64,000 bases of DNA from contig NZ_CP032869.1 in the NCBI RefSeq assembly GCF_003576455.2, positions 6,386,001 through 6,450,000 on the forward strand, read 5' to 3'. Below, in pieces: positions 53,716 through 62,281 of this stretch. The translations under genes and the position numbers were made by a program. Every line of letters starts with the position of its first letter. Positions within the stretch are counted from its first letter, which is position 1. The notes under the pieces were generated by a model, which saw only the letters and a program-made list of their open reading frames with translations, was not told the DNA's origin and made no database searches. The DNA comes from Mucilaginibacter celer (GTDB lineage Bacteria; Bacteroidota; Bacteroidia; Sphingobacteriales; Sphingobacteriaceae).

Positions 53716-53955
53716 TTAAGCAGCGGCTACTTTATCAGTATTTATCAGTTCAGTAACATCAACCTCCAAAATGGCGGCTATCTGAAACAGTCTTTCAACG
53801 GTTATTTTGGTATAACCCAATTCAATTTTACTATAAGCATTTTGCGAGATACTAAGCTTGGCGGCAAGGTATTCCTGGGTATAATTTAATCCTTCCCTGG
53901 TATGCCTGATGTTAGCAGCAATCGCTTTTATCTTGATATTAAGCATATCTTTCAT
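53716..53955 (-). CDS. XRE family helix-turn-helix regulator
   Basis: 79 residues, a single HTH domain of the Cro/C1 type (LNYTQEYLAAKLSISQNAYSKIE in parts, VDVTELINT). No partner gene is adjacent. A start three codons later (53946) is also possible. Likely a small DNA-binding regulator of its own or a nearby gene. Confidence 0.88.
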   Translation of the reverse strand: MKDMLNIKIKAIAANIRHTREGLNYTQEYLAAKLSISQNAYSKIELGYTKITVERLFQIAAILEVDVTELINTDKVAAA

Positions 53956-54165
53956 CCAATTACATAATTATTCAACTATAACTAACGAGAATAATTTATG
54001 CCTGGATTTTGCTTTTTTTATTTTTTTTCAAAACTTACGTAATTACCGACATTTTGGTTTTGTTATTTTTAATTTAAAGTAAATTTTAACAGCTGTGTAT
54101 AAGTTTGAATTGCCCAGGGCTTTAAACAGCGGATTAATTAATACGATATCAAAAAAAATAAAAAA

Positions 54166-54195
54166 AAAGCGATAAATTTTTCAATTCATCGCTTT
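54166..54195 (-). terminator. Terminator of the gene at 54227
   Basis: AAAGCGAT (54166-54173) pairs with ATCGCTTT (54188-54195). On the minus strand it is followed by a long T-run (54151-54168 read as A on plus). Found 32 bp past the stop codon of the minus-strand gene. Confidence 0.7.
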
Positions 54196-54226
54196 ACCTG
54201 TTGCTTATAATGCCCGGTTGGGGATC

Positions 54227-54724
54227 TTATTCCGTCAAATCATAGCTTATCAATACTGTAGGCAGCAAGGTTGCAGTCTCTATCGGTACCTGGTTGTATG
54301 ATATAATGGGTTTGCGCTGGCTGTAATACTCAAAGGCTTGCTTAATGGTAGCGTTACTGGTATTTGCCGAGGCATTAAAGCTGATTGAAAAAGGGAGAAT
54401 AAAATCGTGCAGCTTTTCATGATCGGGGATAATCCATTTATGGTTCGATTTTCTGAGCGCATCAATAATGGGTACTACCAGGATAGCATCATCAGCATAA
54501 TAAACAATAATTTTTTTGATAGTGCCCTTATCATCTGCCGTAAACTTAAAAACGGCTGTACCGGTGGCCTTCTTTTTCATGATCTCGGGCGATACAACAA
54601 GGCTGTCTTTAAAAAAGCGATTCATAATGGGGCTGCCGCCCTGAAATGGGAAAACCAGTTGCGTTTGCGCCTTTACAAGTACTGATGATAAAATAAGTGT
54701 TATAAAAAACAGAATCCTTTTCAT
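54227..54724 (-). CDS. Secreted TonB C-terminal-like domain protein, hypothetical
   Basis: 165 residues with a signal peptide (MKRILFFITLILSSVLVKAQ). The segment GTAVFKFTADDKGTIKKIIV...LRKSNHKWIIPD resembles the beta-beta-alpha-beta fold of TonB C-terminal domains (a 'v.f.v..dG.v.......d..lq.al....W.P' pattern). Unlike a real TonB it lacks a membrane anchor and a proline-rich linker. It begins at 54724, one base from the methyltransferase gene's end, and is probably co-transcribed with it. Role unknown. Confidence 0.65.
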   Translation of the reverse strand: MKRILFFITLILSSVLVKAQTQLVFPFQGGSPIMNRFFKDSLVVSPEIMKKKATGTAVFKFTADDKGTIKKIIVYYADDAILVVPIIDALRKSNHKWIIPDHEKLHDFILPFSISFNASANTSNATIKQAFEYYSQRKPIISYNQVPIETATLLPTVLISYDLTE

Positions 54725-55900
54725 TTAATTTTCGGGTTTGGGCTCGCGTTTGCTGCCTTCGTAAAGTTCGTATTCAAACAAACGGCAGTCAAGCTTTCCG
54801 TTGTAAAATTCAATTTTTCTTGCTGCCTTAAGGCCGATTTTTTTGGCCAGATCGGGGTTCCCGGTAAACACATAACCGCGATAGCCAAGACATTTCTTTT
54901 TCAGAAAATCGCCTACGCGTTTATAAGTCATTTCCAATTTGGTGTGTACGCCTAAACGCTCGCCGTATTCGGGGTTAAACATAACAATGCCCGGTTCGGC
55001 AGGTACTTCCGTCTCTTCAAAATCACAAACGGCAAAATCAATCAAATGTTCTACGCCAGCGGTTTTGGCATTTTTGCGGGCAACATCCACCGCATCGGCC
55101 GAAATATCCGAGGCGATAATTTTAAAGCCGGTTTCTTTTTTGGCTTTATCCTTTAAAGCGCGGCGTTCGGCAAAAAATACCGTTTCATCATAGCCTAAAA
55201 TGTGCATAAAGCCATAGTTCATCCTGAAAAGGCCGGGATGTTTATCTGTAGCCAGCAAGGCGGCTTCAATAGCCAATGTTCCGGAGCCGCACATGGGGTT
55301 TATAAAAGTACTTTTCCTGTCCCAGTTGGTTGCCATAATGGTTGAGGTTGCCAATGCTTCCAGCATGGGGGCCTTGCCCGGTATTTTGCGGTAGCTATGC
55401 TTGGCCAGCGTTTCGCCCGATGTATCTAAAAATATCTCGGCGCGGTTATCCTGCCAGTATAAGTGTACAACTGTTTTATTAGCCTCCGGGCCAGAGTTGG
55501 GTCTGATGCCTTTTGCCGATTTAATCCTGTCAACAATGGCATCTTTTACCTTAACGTTGGCAAACAAGGGTGTAAGGATATGTTCGTTATTAACATTGGA
55601 TGTTACCGAAAAATATCCCGAAAAATCTATCAGCTTTTCCCATTCAATGGTTACCAGCTCGTTGTAAAGCTCGGCAGGGTCATTGGCGGTGAATGCTTTT
55701 AATAAATACAGGATCTGGCTGCCGCAGCGCAGATTTAAATTAAGCGGTATGGTATCTGTAACGGTGCCTTTAAGCTCAACTCCGGTATTGAAAACACGGG
55801 TTGGCTCGTACCCTAAAGCTTCAACCTCCTGTTGCAGGTAGGGCGATAGTCTTTTATTACAGGTAATGATGATCTTACTCTCGGTGTGGAAAACTTGCAT
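54725..55900 (-). CDS. THUMP domain class I RNA methyltransferase (RlmL N-terminal-like)
   Basis: 391 residues. The N-terminal THUMP RNA-binding domain (LSPYLQQEVEALGYEPTRVFN) is followed by a Rossmann methyltransferase with FINPMCGSGTLAIEAAL, typical of the N-terminal half of RlmL (m2G2445 of 23S rRNA), and a catalytic MFNPEYGERLG motif (NPPYG variant with Glu). The RlmK half is absent, as usual in Bacteroidota. The target site is inferred from family. Confidence 0.92.
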   Translation of the reverse strand: MQVFHTESKIIITCNKRLSPYLQQEVEALGYEPTRVFNTGVELKGTVTDTIPLNLNLRCGSQILYLLKAFTANDPAELYNELVTIEWEKLIDFSGYFSVTSNVNNEHILTPLFANVKVKDAIVDRIKSAKGIRPNSGPEANKTVVHLYWQDNRAEIFLDTSGETLAKHSYRKIPGKAPMLEALATSTIMATNWDRKSTFINPMCGSGTLAIEAALLATDKHPGLFRMNYGFMHILGYDETVFFAERRALKDKAKKETGFKIIASDISADAVDVARKNAKTAGVEHLIDFAVCDFEETEVPAEPGIVMFNPEYGERLGVHTKLEMTYKRVGDFLKKKCLGYRGYVFTGNPDLAKKIGLKAARKIEFYNGKLDCRLFEYELYEGSKREPKPEN

Positions 55901-55988
55901 ATTAATTAGGCAAAATTAACAATTAAAAAGCCCCCATTTTAATTTCATTACTATTAACTTTACATTTTAAATTATTTGAAGACTAATT

Positions 55989-56357
55989 ATGGAAGTTAAA
56001 GGTAAGGTACATGAAGTGTCGGCTACCCAGCAAGTAACCGAATCGCTAAAAAAACGCGAACTTATACTTGAATATATTGAGAACCCTCAATACCCTGAAT
56101 ATTTAAAGTTTGAAGCGATACAGGATCGTTGCAATTTGTTGGATAACGTAAAAATTGGCGACGATGTTGAAGTTTCATTCAATTTAAAAGGCCGTCCGTG
56201 GACAGACAAAACCGGCAAAAAGACATATTTCAACTCGTTACAGTTATGGAGGATTACTCCGCTGGCTGCTGCTAACAGCGCTGCTGCCGCACCTCAATAC
56301 GCTGCTCCGGCTGCCGATATCAGCTCATCAAGCGATGATGACGATTTGCCGTTCTAA
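55989..56357 (+). CDS. DUF3127 OB-fold-like protein with SSB-type acidic tail
   Basis: 122 residues. An N-terminal ~90-residue beta-barrel-like domain (MEVKGKVHEVSATQQV, KIGDDVEVSFNLKGRPW) belongs to DUF3127, thought to be an OB fold. An Ala/Pro/Ser linker leads to the C-terminal SDDDDLPF, which closely resembles the DDDIPF tip of single-strand DNA-binding proteins that recruits repair and replication partners. Possible nucleic acid-binding role; untested. Confidence 0.9.
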   Translation: MEVKGKVHEVSATQQVTESLKKRELILEYIENPQYPEYLKFEAIQDRCNLLDNVKIGDDVEVSFNLKGRPWTDKTGKKTYFNSLQLWRITPLAAANSAAAAPQYAAPAADISSSSDDDDLPF

Positions 56358-56382
56358 GCTATCAGCATAAAAATAAAATTTT

Positions 56383-56420
56383 CAAAAGGCTCCTCATTAA
56401 ACAGGGAGCCTTTTGTTTTT
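56383..56420 (+). terminator. Intrinsic terminator
   Basis: CAAAAGGCTCC (56383-56393) pairs with GGGAGCCTTTTG (56404-56415) and T-rich sequence follows, 26 bp after the DUF3127 stop codon. Confidence 0.8.
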
Positions 56421-56494
56421 ACGGTCGCCAGGTATAATATATGTTGTATATTGCTTTAGGTGAATAAAGCCCGGGGTAATCGCTTTTAAAAGGA

Positions 56495-56560
56495 GGCTCC
56501 CTACGGAGCCAAAAAATCCTAAACGATTATAACTATAAACACGGTACTCCTATGGAGTTT
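56495..56560. repeat. Partial copy of the ACGGTACTCCTACGGAGT element
   Basis: GGCTCCCTACGGAGCC (56495-56510) and CTATAAACACGGTACTCCTA... (from 56533) match the inner parts of the element at 15617-15830. The 345-bp gap 56358-56702 otherwise holds a terminator and an AGAGATTAG-type repeat at 56601-56634. Confidence 0.65.
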
Positions 56561-56600
56561 TATGGCGAGTATGTTTTGCGAAAGGGGGACAATATGCCAC

Positions 56601-56634
56601 TAACCTCCGATCTCCAACCTCTAATCTCTACCCT
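56601..56634 (-). repeat. AGAGATTAG-type dispersed repeat, copy 2
   Basis: The reverse complement contains GTAGAGATTAGAGGTTGGAG, matching 27395-27424 except for two or three bases. Confidence 0.5.
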
Positions 56635-56683
56635 AACTTTTGTTAAATATTGTTAAAAACCAACACCGTACATGTATTTCAAA

Positions 56684-56691
56684 TAATTTTG
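56684..56691 (+). promoter_or_regulatory. Possible -7 element for the two-component operon
   Basis: TAATTTTG matches TAnnTTTG, 11 bp before the kinase ATG, which would give a nearly leaderless transcript. No matching -33 TTG is present at the usual distance. Confidence 0.3.
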
Positions 56692-56702
56692 TGTGTTAAC
56701 AA

Positions 56703-58517
56703 ATGAAGAAACGAAGCATAGGTTTAATAATTGGATTGATGGGTTTTGCGCTTTTGAGCGTAATAGCCATGCAGTTTTATTTCCTGCGCCAATCGTACCA
56801 GATGCAATCTGATCTGTTTGATCGTTCGGTGCGCGAATCGCTCAATAGCGTGGTTGATAAAGTTACCCGGCAGGACGCCAATAACTTTTTAAAGGCCAAA
56901 ACTCAACCCGTTAGTAATGTAATTGCCGACAGTGAAGATGGCGGATCGGCACCTATCCGCACTGTAAAAACCAATAGCGGAAGCAAAAAACAAACTGCCC
57001 GCGAAAAAAGGATAGCCATGCTCAGGGATAGCCTGCAGCGAATGATCAACCATAAAAAAATGGATGATGAGCTGAACGGACTGCTGCAAACCGAAGGTAC
57101 TGTTGATTTTAAAGTGCATGTTGAAGAATATACTGATGAGTTTGGTGTGGTGCATGAACAGCTAACACCCGAAATTGTACGTACACACATTACCCGCCGC
57201 ATAACGCGCCCTAAAAAACTGCATAAGTATGATACATTGAGGTATGTTTATGTAGATCCGCAATTTGGTAAACAGATGATCTCTGTACCCCGCATTAACC
57301 CGCTTTGGGTTCAGGAGCAAGCCCGCAAGCAAAAGGAAAAACAGCTATTGCAGATCAAAAAAATGCTGGAGGTTGATTCGCTTGAGAAAGTGCACCTGGC
57401 CAGCAACAAACCTACCGTTATTGAAAACCTTGCCGAAGAGTACAGGAAATCGGGTGAGCCGCTTAACAAGCGCATTAATCCGCTTTGGATTGATTCGTTA
57501 TTGAGGTTTGAGCTGCATACCCGTGGCATTACGTTGCCATTTAGCTATGAAATAAGTACTGCCAACAGCGATTCGCTCATATTCTCGAACGCCAGTGATA
57601 GCGAGGGCGAGAAACCTCCGGTATTTGTTGCGGCCAACACCTATCAAACGCCAATATTTACTAAAGAGGTAATCAATGATCCGGGTAAGATCATGCTATC
57701 CTTCCCGCAAAAAAACTCGCTCATTTTGCGCAACATGACAGCATCGATGGCTACCACCGGCGGCCTTACCATGGTGTTGATATTTTGTTTTGGTTATACC
57801 ATCTTCTCTATCCTGAGACAAAAAAAGATCTCAGAAATGAAGATCGATTTTATCAACAACATGACCCACGAGTTTAAAACGCCGGTATCAACCATTATGA
57901 TTGCCAGTGAAGCTTTGCGGGATAACGAAATAGCCGAAGATAAAGCCCGCGTTTCCCGCCTGGCTAATATCATTTTTGAAGAAAACGCGCGCCTGGGAAG
58001 TCATATTGAAAGGGTACTGAATATTGCCCGTATTGAGCGTAACGATTTTAAACTGGATAAAAAGCCGGTTGATGTAAATGAAATGGTTTCATTGGTGCTT
58101 GATAGTATGGAACTTAAGCTGCAAAAGTGCAATGCCAAAACCACGCTGCATCTCGAGGCCGATAATGCTTTCATTATTGCCGACGAACTCCACTTTTCGA
58201 ACGTGCTATACAACCTGATTGATAATGCCATCAAATACAGTAATGAGGCGCCTGATATTACCATAAGCACTGCCGTTAAAAGCGGGCAGGTTGTTATCAG
58301 GGTTGCAGATAAGGGCATAGGAATGAGCCGCGATCAGCAATCAAAAATATTTGAGCAGTTTTATCGCATCCCAACCGGTAACGTGCATAATGTTAAAGGT
58401 TTTGGATTGGGGTTAAGCTATGTTAATACGATTGTGAAACGCCTTAACGGCACCATAGGTGTAAAATCTGAAAAAGACAAAGGCTCGGAGTTTGAGTTGA
58501 AATTCGCGGTGGCGTAA
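56703..58517 (+). CDS. Sensor histidine kinase
   Basis: 604 residues. An N-terminal membrane helix (residues ~8-27), a ~310-residue charged periplasmic region of unknown fold, a second helix (GGLTMVLIFCFGYTIFSI), then the HisKA domain with H in MTHEFKTPVSTIMIA and the HATPase with DNAIKYS, DKGIGMSRDQ and KGFGLGLSYV. Pairs with the response regulator 21 bp downstream. The sensed signal is unknown. Confidence 0.95.
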   Translation: MKKRSIGLIIGLMGFALLSVIAMQFYFLRQSYQMQSDLFDRSVRESLNSVVDKVTRQDANNFLKAKTQPVSNVIADSEDGGSAPIRTVKTNSGSKKQTAREKRIAMLRDSLQRMINHKKMDDELNGLLQTEGTVDFKVHVEEYTDEFGVVHEQLTPEIVRTHITRRITRPKKLHKYDTLRYVYVDPQFGKQMISVPRINPLWVQEQARKQKEKQLLQIKKMLEVDSLEKVHLASNKPTVIENLAEEYRKSGEPLNKRINPLWIDSLLRFELHTRGITLPFSYEISTANSDSLIFSNASDSEGEKPPVFVAANTYQTPIFTKEVINDPGKIMLSFPQKNSLILRNMTASMATTGGLTMVLIFCFGYTIFSILRQKKISEMKIDFINNMTHEFKTPVSTIMIASEALRDNEIAEDKARVSRLANIIFEENARLGSHIERVLNIARIERNDFKLDKKPVDVNEMVSLVLDSMELKLQKCNAKTTLHLEADNAFIIADELHFSNVLYNLIDNAIKYSNEAPDITISTAVKSGQVVIRVADKGIGMSRDQQSKIFEQFYRIPTGNVHNVKGFGLGLSYVNTIVKRLNGTIGVKSEKDKGSEFELKFAVA

Positions 58518-58538
58518 GCTCCGGACTAAAGAATAAGC

Positions 58539-59231
58539 ATGAAAAAAATACTACTTGTTGAGGATGATGCCAACCTGGGTTTGTTATTGCAGGATTACCT
58601 GCAGTTGAAAGGAAAATTTGATGTGGTTTTGTGTAAGGATGGGGAAGAAGGCCTGCGCGCCTTTACCAAACAAGCATATGATTTGCTGATACTGGATGTG
58701 ATGATGCCCAAAAAAGATGGCTTTACTCTTGGCAAGGATATCCGCAAAATTAACGCCCAGGTGCCTATTATTTTTGCTACAGCCAAAGGTATGATTGAAG
58801 ATAAAACCCAGGCCTTTAATTTGGGTGGGGACGATTATATCACTAAACCATTCCGTATTGAAGAATTACTTCTCCGGATAAACGCGTTATTGAAGCGCAC
58901 GGATAATGCGGGAAAAAAAGAAGAGGAAAAGCAAACCTCATTTAACATCGGCAAATACACTTTTGACTATACTTCGCAGATGATCATGATTGCCGATACC
59001 CAGCAAAAACTCTCAACCAAAGAAGCCGAATTGTTGCGCCTGCTTTGTATGCGCAAAAACGAAGTGCTTACCCGCGAAGAGGCCCTGCTAAATATCTGGC
59101 ACGATGATAATTACTTTAACGGCCGCAGTATGGATGTGTTTTTAAGCAAGATCCGCAAATACCTTAAAGATGACCCGAACGTTGAGATCATTAACGTGCA
59201 TGGCAGGGGTTATAAGCTGTTGATTAATTAA
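58539..59231 (+). CDS. OmpR-family response regulator
   Basis: 230 residues. Receiver domain with EDDANLG acidic pocket, the phosphorylation Asp in LLILDVMMPKKDG, the Thr in FATAKG and Lys in TKPF. The C-terminal winged helix (LSTKEAELLRLLC, SMDVFLSKIRKYL, VHGRGYKL) binds DNA. Cognate to the kinase upstream. Confidence 0.96.
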   Translation: MKKILLVEDDANLGLLLQDYLQLKGKFDVVLCKDGEEGLRAFTKQAYDLLILDVMMPKKDGFTLGKDIRKINAQVPIIFATAKGMIEDKTQAFNLGGDDYITKPFRIEELLLRINALLKRTDNAGKKEEEKQTSFNIGKYTFDYTSQMIMIADTQQKLSTKEAELLRLLCMRKNEVLTREEALLNIWHDDNYFNGRSMDVFLSKIRKYLKDDPNVEIINVHGRGYKLLIN

Positions 59232-59263
59232 CAATTATACAGGACTTGGCTTTTTAGAATACA

Positions 59264-59330
59264 GGGCACCTACGGAGCCTGCTCGCTATGACAACTCACT
59301 ACTATAAACACGATACTCCTAACGGAGTTG
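59264..59330. repeat. Partial copy of the ACGGTACTCCTACGGAGT element
   Basis: GGCACCTACGGAGCC (59264-59280 region) followed by ACTATAAACACGATACTCCT (from 59301) repeats the outer and inner motifs of the element at 15617-15830. Confidence 0.65.
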
Positions 59331-59363
59331 AAAAAAACGCCGGAGGGCTGACGCATTTAGGTA

Positions 59364-59816
59364 TTACTTTATAAGGTTGTCAAGATCATCCAAGTCTTTG
59401 TGTCTTCCAGATGCCTTTTTTGCGCTGATTAAATCGTTTAGATGTATTGTCCTTATTGATAAACCGTCTTCTTCAAAATAGATGGCATTTTCAAAACAGG
59501 TATCAAAATCAAGTCCCAATGCTGTAGTCATCACATCAATGGATGTAGGGGGCCTACCATAAGTAAACACTTCAATTTCCGGAGACATGAATTTCTCTTC
59601 GGTCATATCAAAAATTGGCATCCCAAATCTGCTAAATGCAAGTTTTAACTTCTTGTAATTCTCAATAGTCCTGTCGATCCAGATATCCATATCACCAGTA
59701 CTTCTCGAATGTCCGTGTAAAATAACAGAGTAGCCTCCTATCAAAATATATCTCACACCTCCTTCATTCAATTCATGTATGAAGTCCCGAAAATCCTGAT
59801 TGAAAATATTGCCCAT
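59364..59816 (-). CDS. Nucleotidyltransferase (MNT/DUF6036-like)
   Basis: 150 residues. The nucleotidyltransferase fold is seen in LIGGYSVILHGHSRSTGDMDIWID: the G-G-Y-S motif and the DxD metal-binding pair. A third Asp lies in TSIDVMTT. It shares one base with the upstream small gene (TAATG), which implies translational coupling. Similar pairs in other bacteria behave as toxin-antitoxin or abortive-infection modules; no defence activity can be shown from sequence. Confidence 0.88.
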   Translation of the reverse strand: MGNIFNQDFRDFIHELNEGGVRYILIGGYSVILHGHSRSTGDMDIWIDRTIENYKKLKLAFSRFGMPIFDMTEEKFMSPEIEVFTYGRPPTSIDVMTTALGLDFDTCFENAIYFEEDGLSIRTIHLNDLISAKKASGRHKDLDDLDNLIK

Positions 59817-60022
59817 TATTTTTGGCGCTTTCTAATGCTAAACGCTGTCCGATCTAATCGTGGCGGTTCGTTTTCCGGATAATTATAAGCAACGCTGTTT
59901 AAATAGTTGGCGATACGTAAACGCTCCTGCCAGGTTAAATCTTTGTAGTAAGTACTATGCTTTGCAGCTTCTTTTGCAGTTTGCGCTTTAAATGCCATTC
60001 TGTCTAATCTGTAATTACTCAT
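59816..60022 (-). CDS. Small protein paired with the nucleotidyltransferase
   Basis: 68 residues from the ATG at 60022, preferred to 60061 because it opens with MSNYRLDRMAF. The product carries the pattern RLDRMAF at the N-terminus and RLDRTAF near the C-terminus, an internal duplication of ~7 residues around a helical middle (LTWQERLRIANYLNS). The strict overlap with the nucleotidyltransferase suggests a partner, possibly its neutraliser or target. Family function unknown. Confidence 0.75.
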   Translation of the reverse strand: MSNYRLDRMAFKAQTAKEAAKHSTYYKDLTWQERLRIANYLNSVAYNYPENEPPRLDRTAFSIRKRQK

Positions 60023-60103
60023 AAGCCAAATATACCTTATAAAATATAAAGCATGTAACAACTTTGTTAAATCAACATCTCCCCGATTTTAATTTATTAT
60101 AAA

Positions 60104-60111
60104 TAGGTTTG
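60104..60111 (+). promoter_or_regulatory. Possible -7 element for the M28 peptidase gene
   Basis: TAGGTTTG matches TAnnTTTG, 34 bp before the ATG; no -33 TTG at the usual spacing. Confidence 0.35.
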
Positions 60112-60145
60112 TTACTGACTGAACTGATCTTATAATTTATTTATT

Positions 60146-61711
60146 ATGAAGTTAAAACTACTTTTTTCGTGTTTTATTGCAGCCGGTATTGCAGTACCGG
60201 CATTAGCCCAGGAGCCCGTTGATGCGGCCATGGTGCAAAAGATAAGGGAGGAAGGCCTGAACCATTCAAAGGTAATGGAAACGGCCTTTTACCTTACTGA
60301 TGTTTCGGGTCCGCGCCTGGCAAACTCGCCGGGTTTAATCCGTGCGCAGAAATGGGCTGTTAACCAGCTTAAAACCTGGGGCATGAGCAATGCCAGGCTG
60401 GAAAGCTGGGGCAAATTTGGTAAAGGTTGGGAAGTGCAGAAAAACTACGCCGCCATTACCGTTCCGTATTATCACGCTATTATCGCTATTCCTAAAGCCT
60501 GGACACCTGGTACCAATGGCTTAATTAAAGGCGACGTGATGATTTTAAAAGCCGATTCGGCTGTCGAGTTGGAGCAGTATAAAGGCAAGCTGGCCGGTAA
60601 AATTGTAATATTTGATACCAAAGCCCCAACCGAACGCACCTGGAAGATTGATGCAGCCCGCTACACCGACGAAGAGCTTGCAGAAATGGCTAATGCCAAA
60701 GCTACACCGGCCGGTCCGCGGCGCAATGCTCCTGATCCTAACGCTGCACAAATGGCATCATTCCGTAAGTTACGCGCTTTCAGAACTGCTTTAAGCCAGT
60801 TTTTGGTTGACGAAAAAGTAGGCCTGATATTAAGCCAGGGCCGCGGCACTGATGGCACGGTGTTTACAACCAACGGCGCGTCGTACGCTGATACAGCCAA
60901 AGCAGTAGCGCCCGAGCTGGAAACCAGCAGCGAAGATTATCAGCGTATATTACGTTTGCTGAAAGGCGGACAGCCGGTACAACTGGAGGCCGAAATTAAA
61001 ACTCAGTTTATTACTGATGATTTGCAGGGTTACGATGTTGTTGCCGAAATTCCGGGTACGGATAAAAAACTGAAAAACCAGGTGGTAATGATTGGCGGTC
61101 ACCTTGATTCATGGCATGCGGCAACCGGCGCTACTGATAACGCGGCCGGCAGCGCGGTAATGTTGGAGGCGATGCGTATATTAAAAGCCATCAACTTTAA
61201 ACCAAAACGCACCATCCGCATAGCCTTATGGAGCTCGGAAGAGCAGGGTTTATTTGGTTCGCGCGGTTACGTAGCCAACCACTTTGGCGATCCAAAAACC
61301 ATGGAATTAAAACCGGAACAAGCTAAGCTATCGGCCTATTATAACTTAGATAACGGCACCGGTAAAATCCGCGGCGTTTATTTGCAGGGCGATTCGGCTG
61401 CCGCGCCTATTTTCAAGGCATGGTTAGAGCCCTTTAAAGATTTAGGCGCTACCACGCTTACCATCCGAAATACAGGTGGCACGGATCACCTGTCGTTTGA
61501 TGCGGTTGGCATTCCAGGCTTCCAGTTTATACAGGATGCAATTGACTATGGTACCCGTACCCACCATAGTAACCAGGATACTTATGACAGGTTGATAGAA
61601 GATGATTTGAAACAGGCTGCTACCATCGTAGCTTCATTTGTATATCATACTTCGCAACGCGCCGAGATGATTCCGCGTAAAGAATTGCCGAAACCTCAAC
61701 CGGCAAGGTAA
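60146..61711 (+). CDS. M28 family metallopeptidase
   Basis: 521 residues with a signal peptide (cleavage near ALAQ). A PA-like insertion lies at about residues 125-270. The di-zinc catalytic domain has GGHLDSWHAATGATDNAAG (His and bridging Asp), SSEEQGLFGSRGY (catalytic Glu and ligand), DNGTGK (Asp ligand) and a C-terminal HHSNQDTYD (His ligand). An exported aminopeptidase or carboxypeptidase, probably used for peptide nutrition. Confidence 0.94.
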   Translation: MKLKLLFSCFIAAGIAVPALAQEPVDAAMVQKIREEGLNHSKVMETAFYLTDVSGPRLANSPGLIRAQKWAVNQLKTWGMSNARLESWGKFGKGWEVQKNYAAITVPYYHAIIAIPKAWTPGTNGLIKGDVMILKADSAVELEQYKGKLAGKIVIFDTKAPTERTWKIDAARYTDEELAEMANAKATPAGPRRNAPDPNAAQMASFRKLRAFRTALSQFLVDEKVGLILSQGRGTDGTVFTTNGASYADTAKAVAPELETSSEDYQRILRLLKGGQPVQLEAEIKTQFITDDLQGYDVVAEIPGTDKKLKNQVVMIGGHLDSWHAATGATDNAAGSAVMLEAMRILKAINFKPKRTIRIALWSSEEQGLFGSRGYVANHFGDPKTMELKPEQAKLSAYYNLDNGTGKIRGVYLQGDSAAAPIFKAWLEPFKDLGATTLTIRNTGGTDHLSFDAVGIPGFQFIQDAIDYGTRTHHSNQDTYDRLIEDDLKQAATIVASFVYHTSQRAEMIPRKELPKPQPAR

Positions 61712-61729
61712 TATAAAAATTGACAAACA

Positions 61730-61813
61730 CGTGTCATTATAAGGAACGAAGCAATCCCCGATTAGCAGGTTCGACCTGTATAGTTTGGGATTGCTTCGTT
61801 CCTCGCAATGACG
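61730..61813. repeat. REP-like element, GTCATTGCGAGG family, copy 3
   Basis: Arms CGTGTCATTATAAGGAACGA... (61730-61758) and 61787-61813 pair with a few mismatches in the outer part. The spacer CCGATTAGCAGGTTCGACCT... closely matches that of the copy at 28372-28465. Confidence 0.8.
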
Positions 61814-61828
61814 TTTTTGTTATTAAAT

Positions 61829-62278
61829 CTATTGCTTTATCCGCTGGTCGAAAATAAACGGTACCGACCGGATTAGTTTGATCTCCCCAAAATCTTCATG
61901 TTTAGGGTTAAGCAGGTAGTTAAATTCTTCTTCAATAATTGATGATGGCACGGCCAAAATAGCCGTTTTTCTTTCCCTGATCCAATTTTCGCCTATCAAT
62001 TGAGTATAACGCATTTGGTTAAAATCGCTCCAATCAACACGGAGATCATCTAATTTAAGGGTAGTTATTTTAAGTTTATCCGGCGCCTCAATAGTCATTA
62101 CATTAAAAGCCGCAATAAGCCCCAGCTGGTTACGGTGCACCACGTTTTCAAGGCAGGCTAACGACCGGCTTGATGCCGTATAGATCATATCCACTTCGTT
62201 CGGGTTCCAACGTGCGGCCCTGCCCGATGCTATCAGCTTATCCGCGTATTTGGCAAGCGCTATCCTGTATATCAGCAT
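61829..62278 (-). CDS. RES domain toxin (NAD+-degrading)
   Basis: 149 residues, the RES family name coming from conserved Arg-Glu-Ser residues: R in GRAARWN, E and S around YTASSRSLACLENVVH. Related toxins deplete NAD+. The antitoxin gene lies upstream with only 3 bp between. Complete. Confidence 0.93.
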   Translation of the reverse strand: MLIYRIALAKYADKLIASGRAARWNPNEVDMIYTASSRSLACLENVVHRNQLGLIAAFNVMTIEAPDKLKITTLKLDDLRVDWSDFNQMRYTQLIGENWIRERKTAILAVPSSIIEEEFNYLLNPKHEDFGEIKLIRSVPFIFDQRIKQ

Positions 62279-62281
62279 GTT

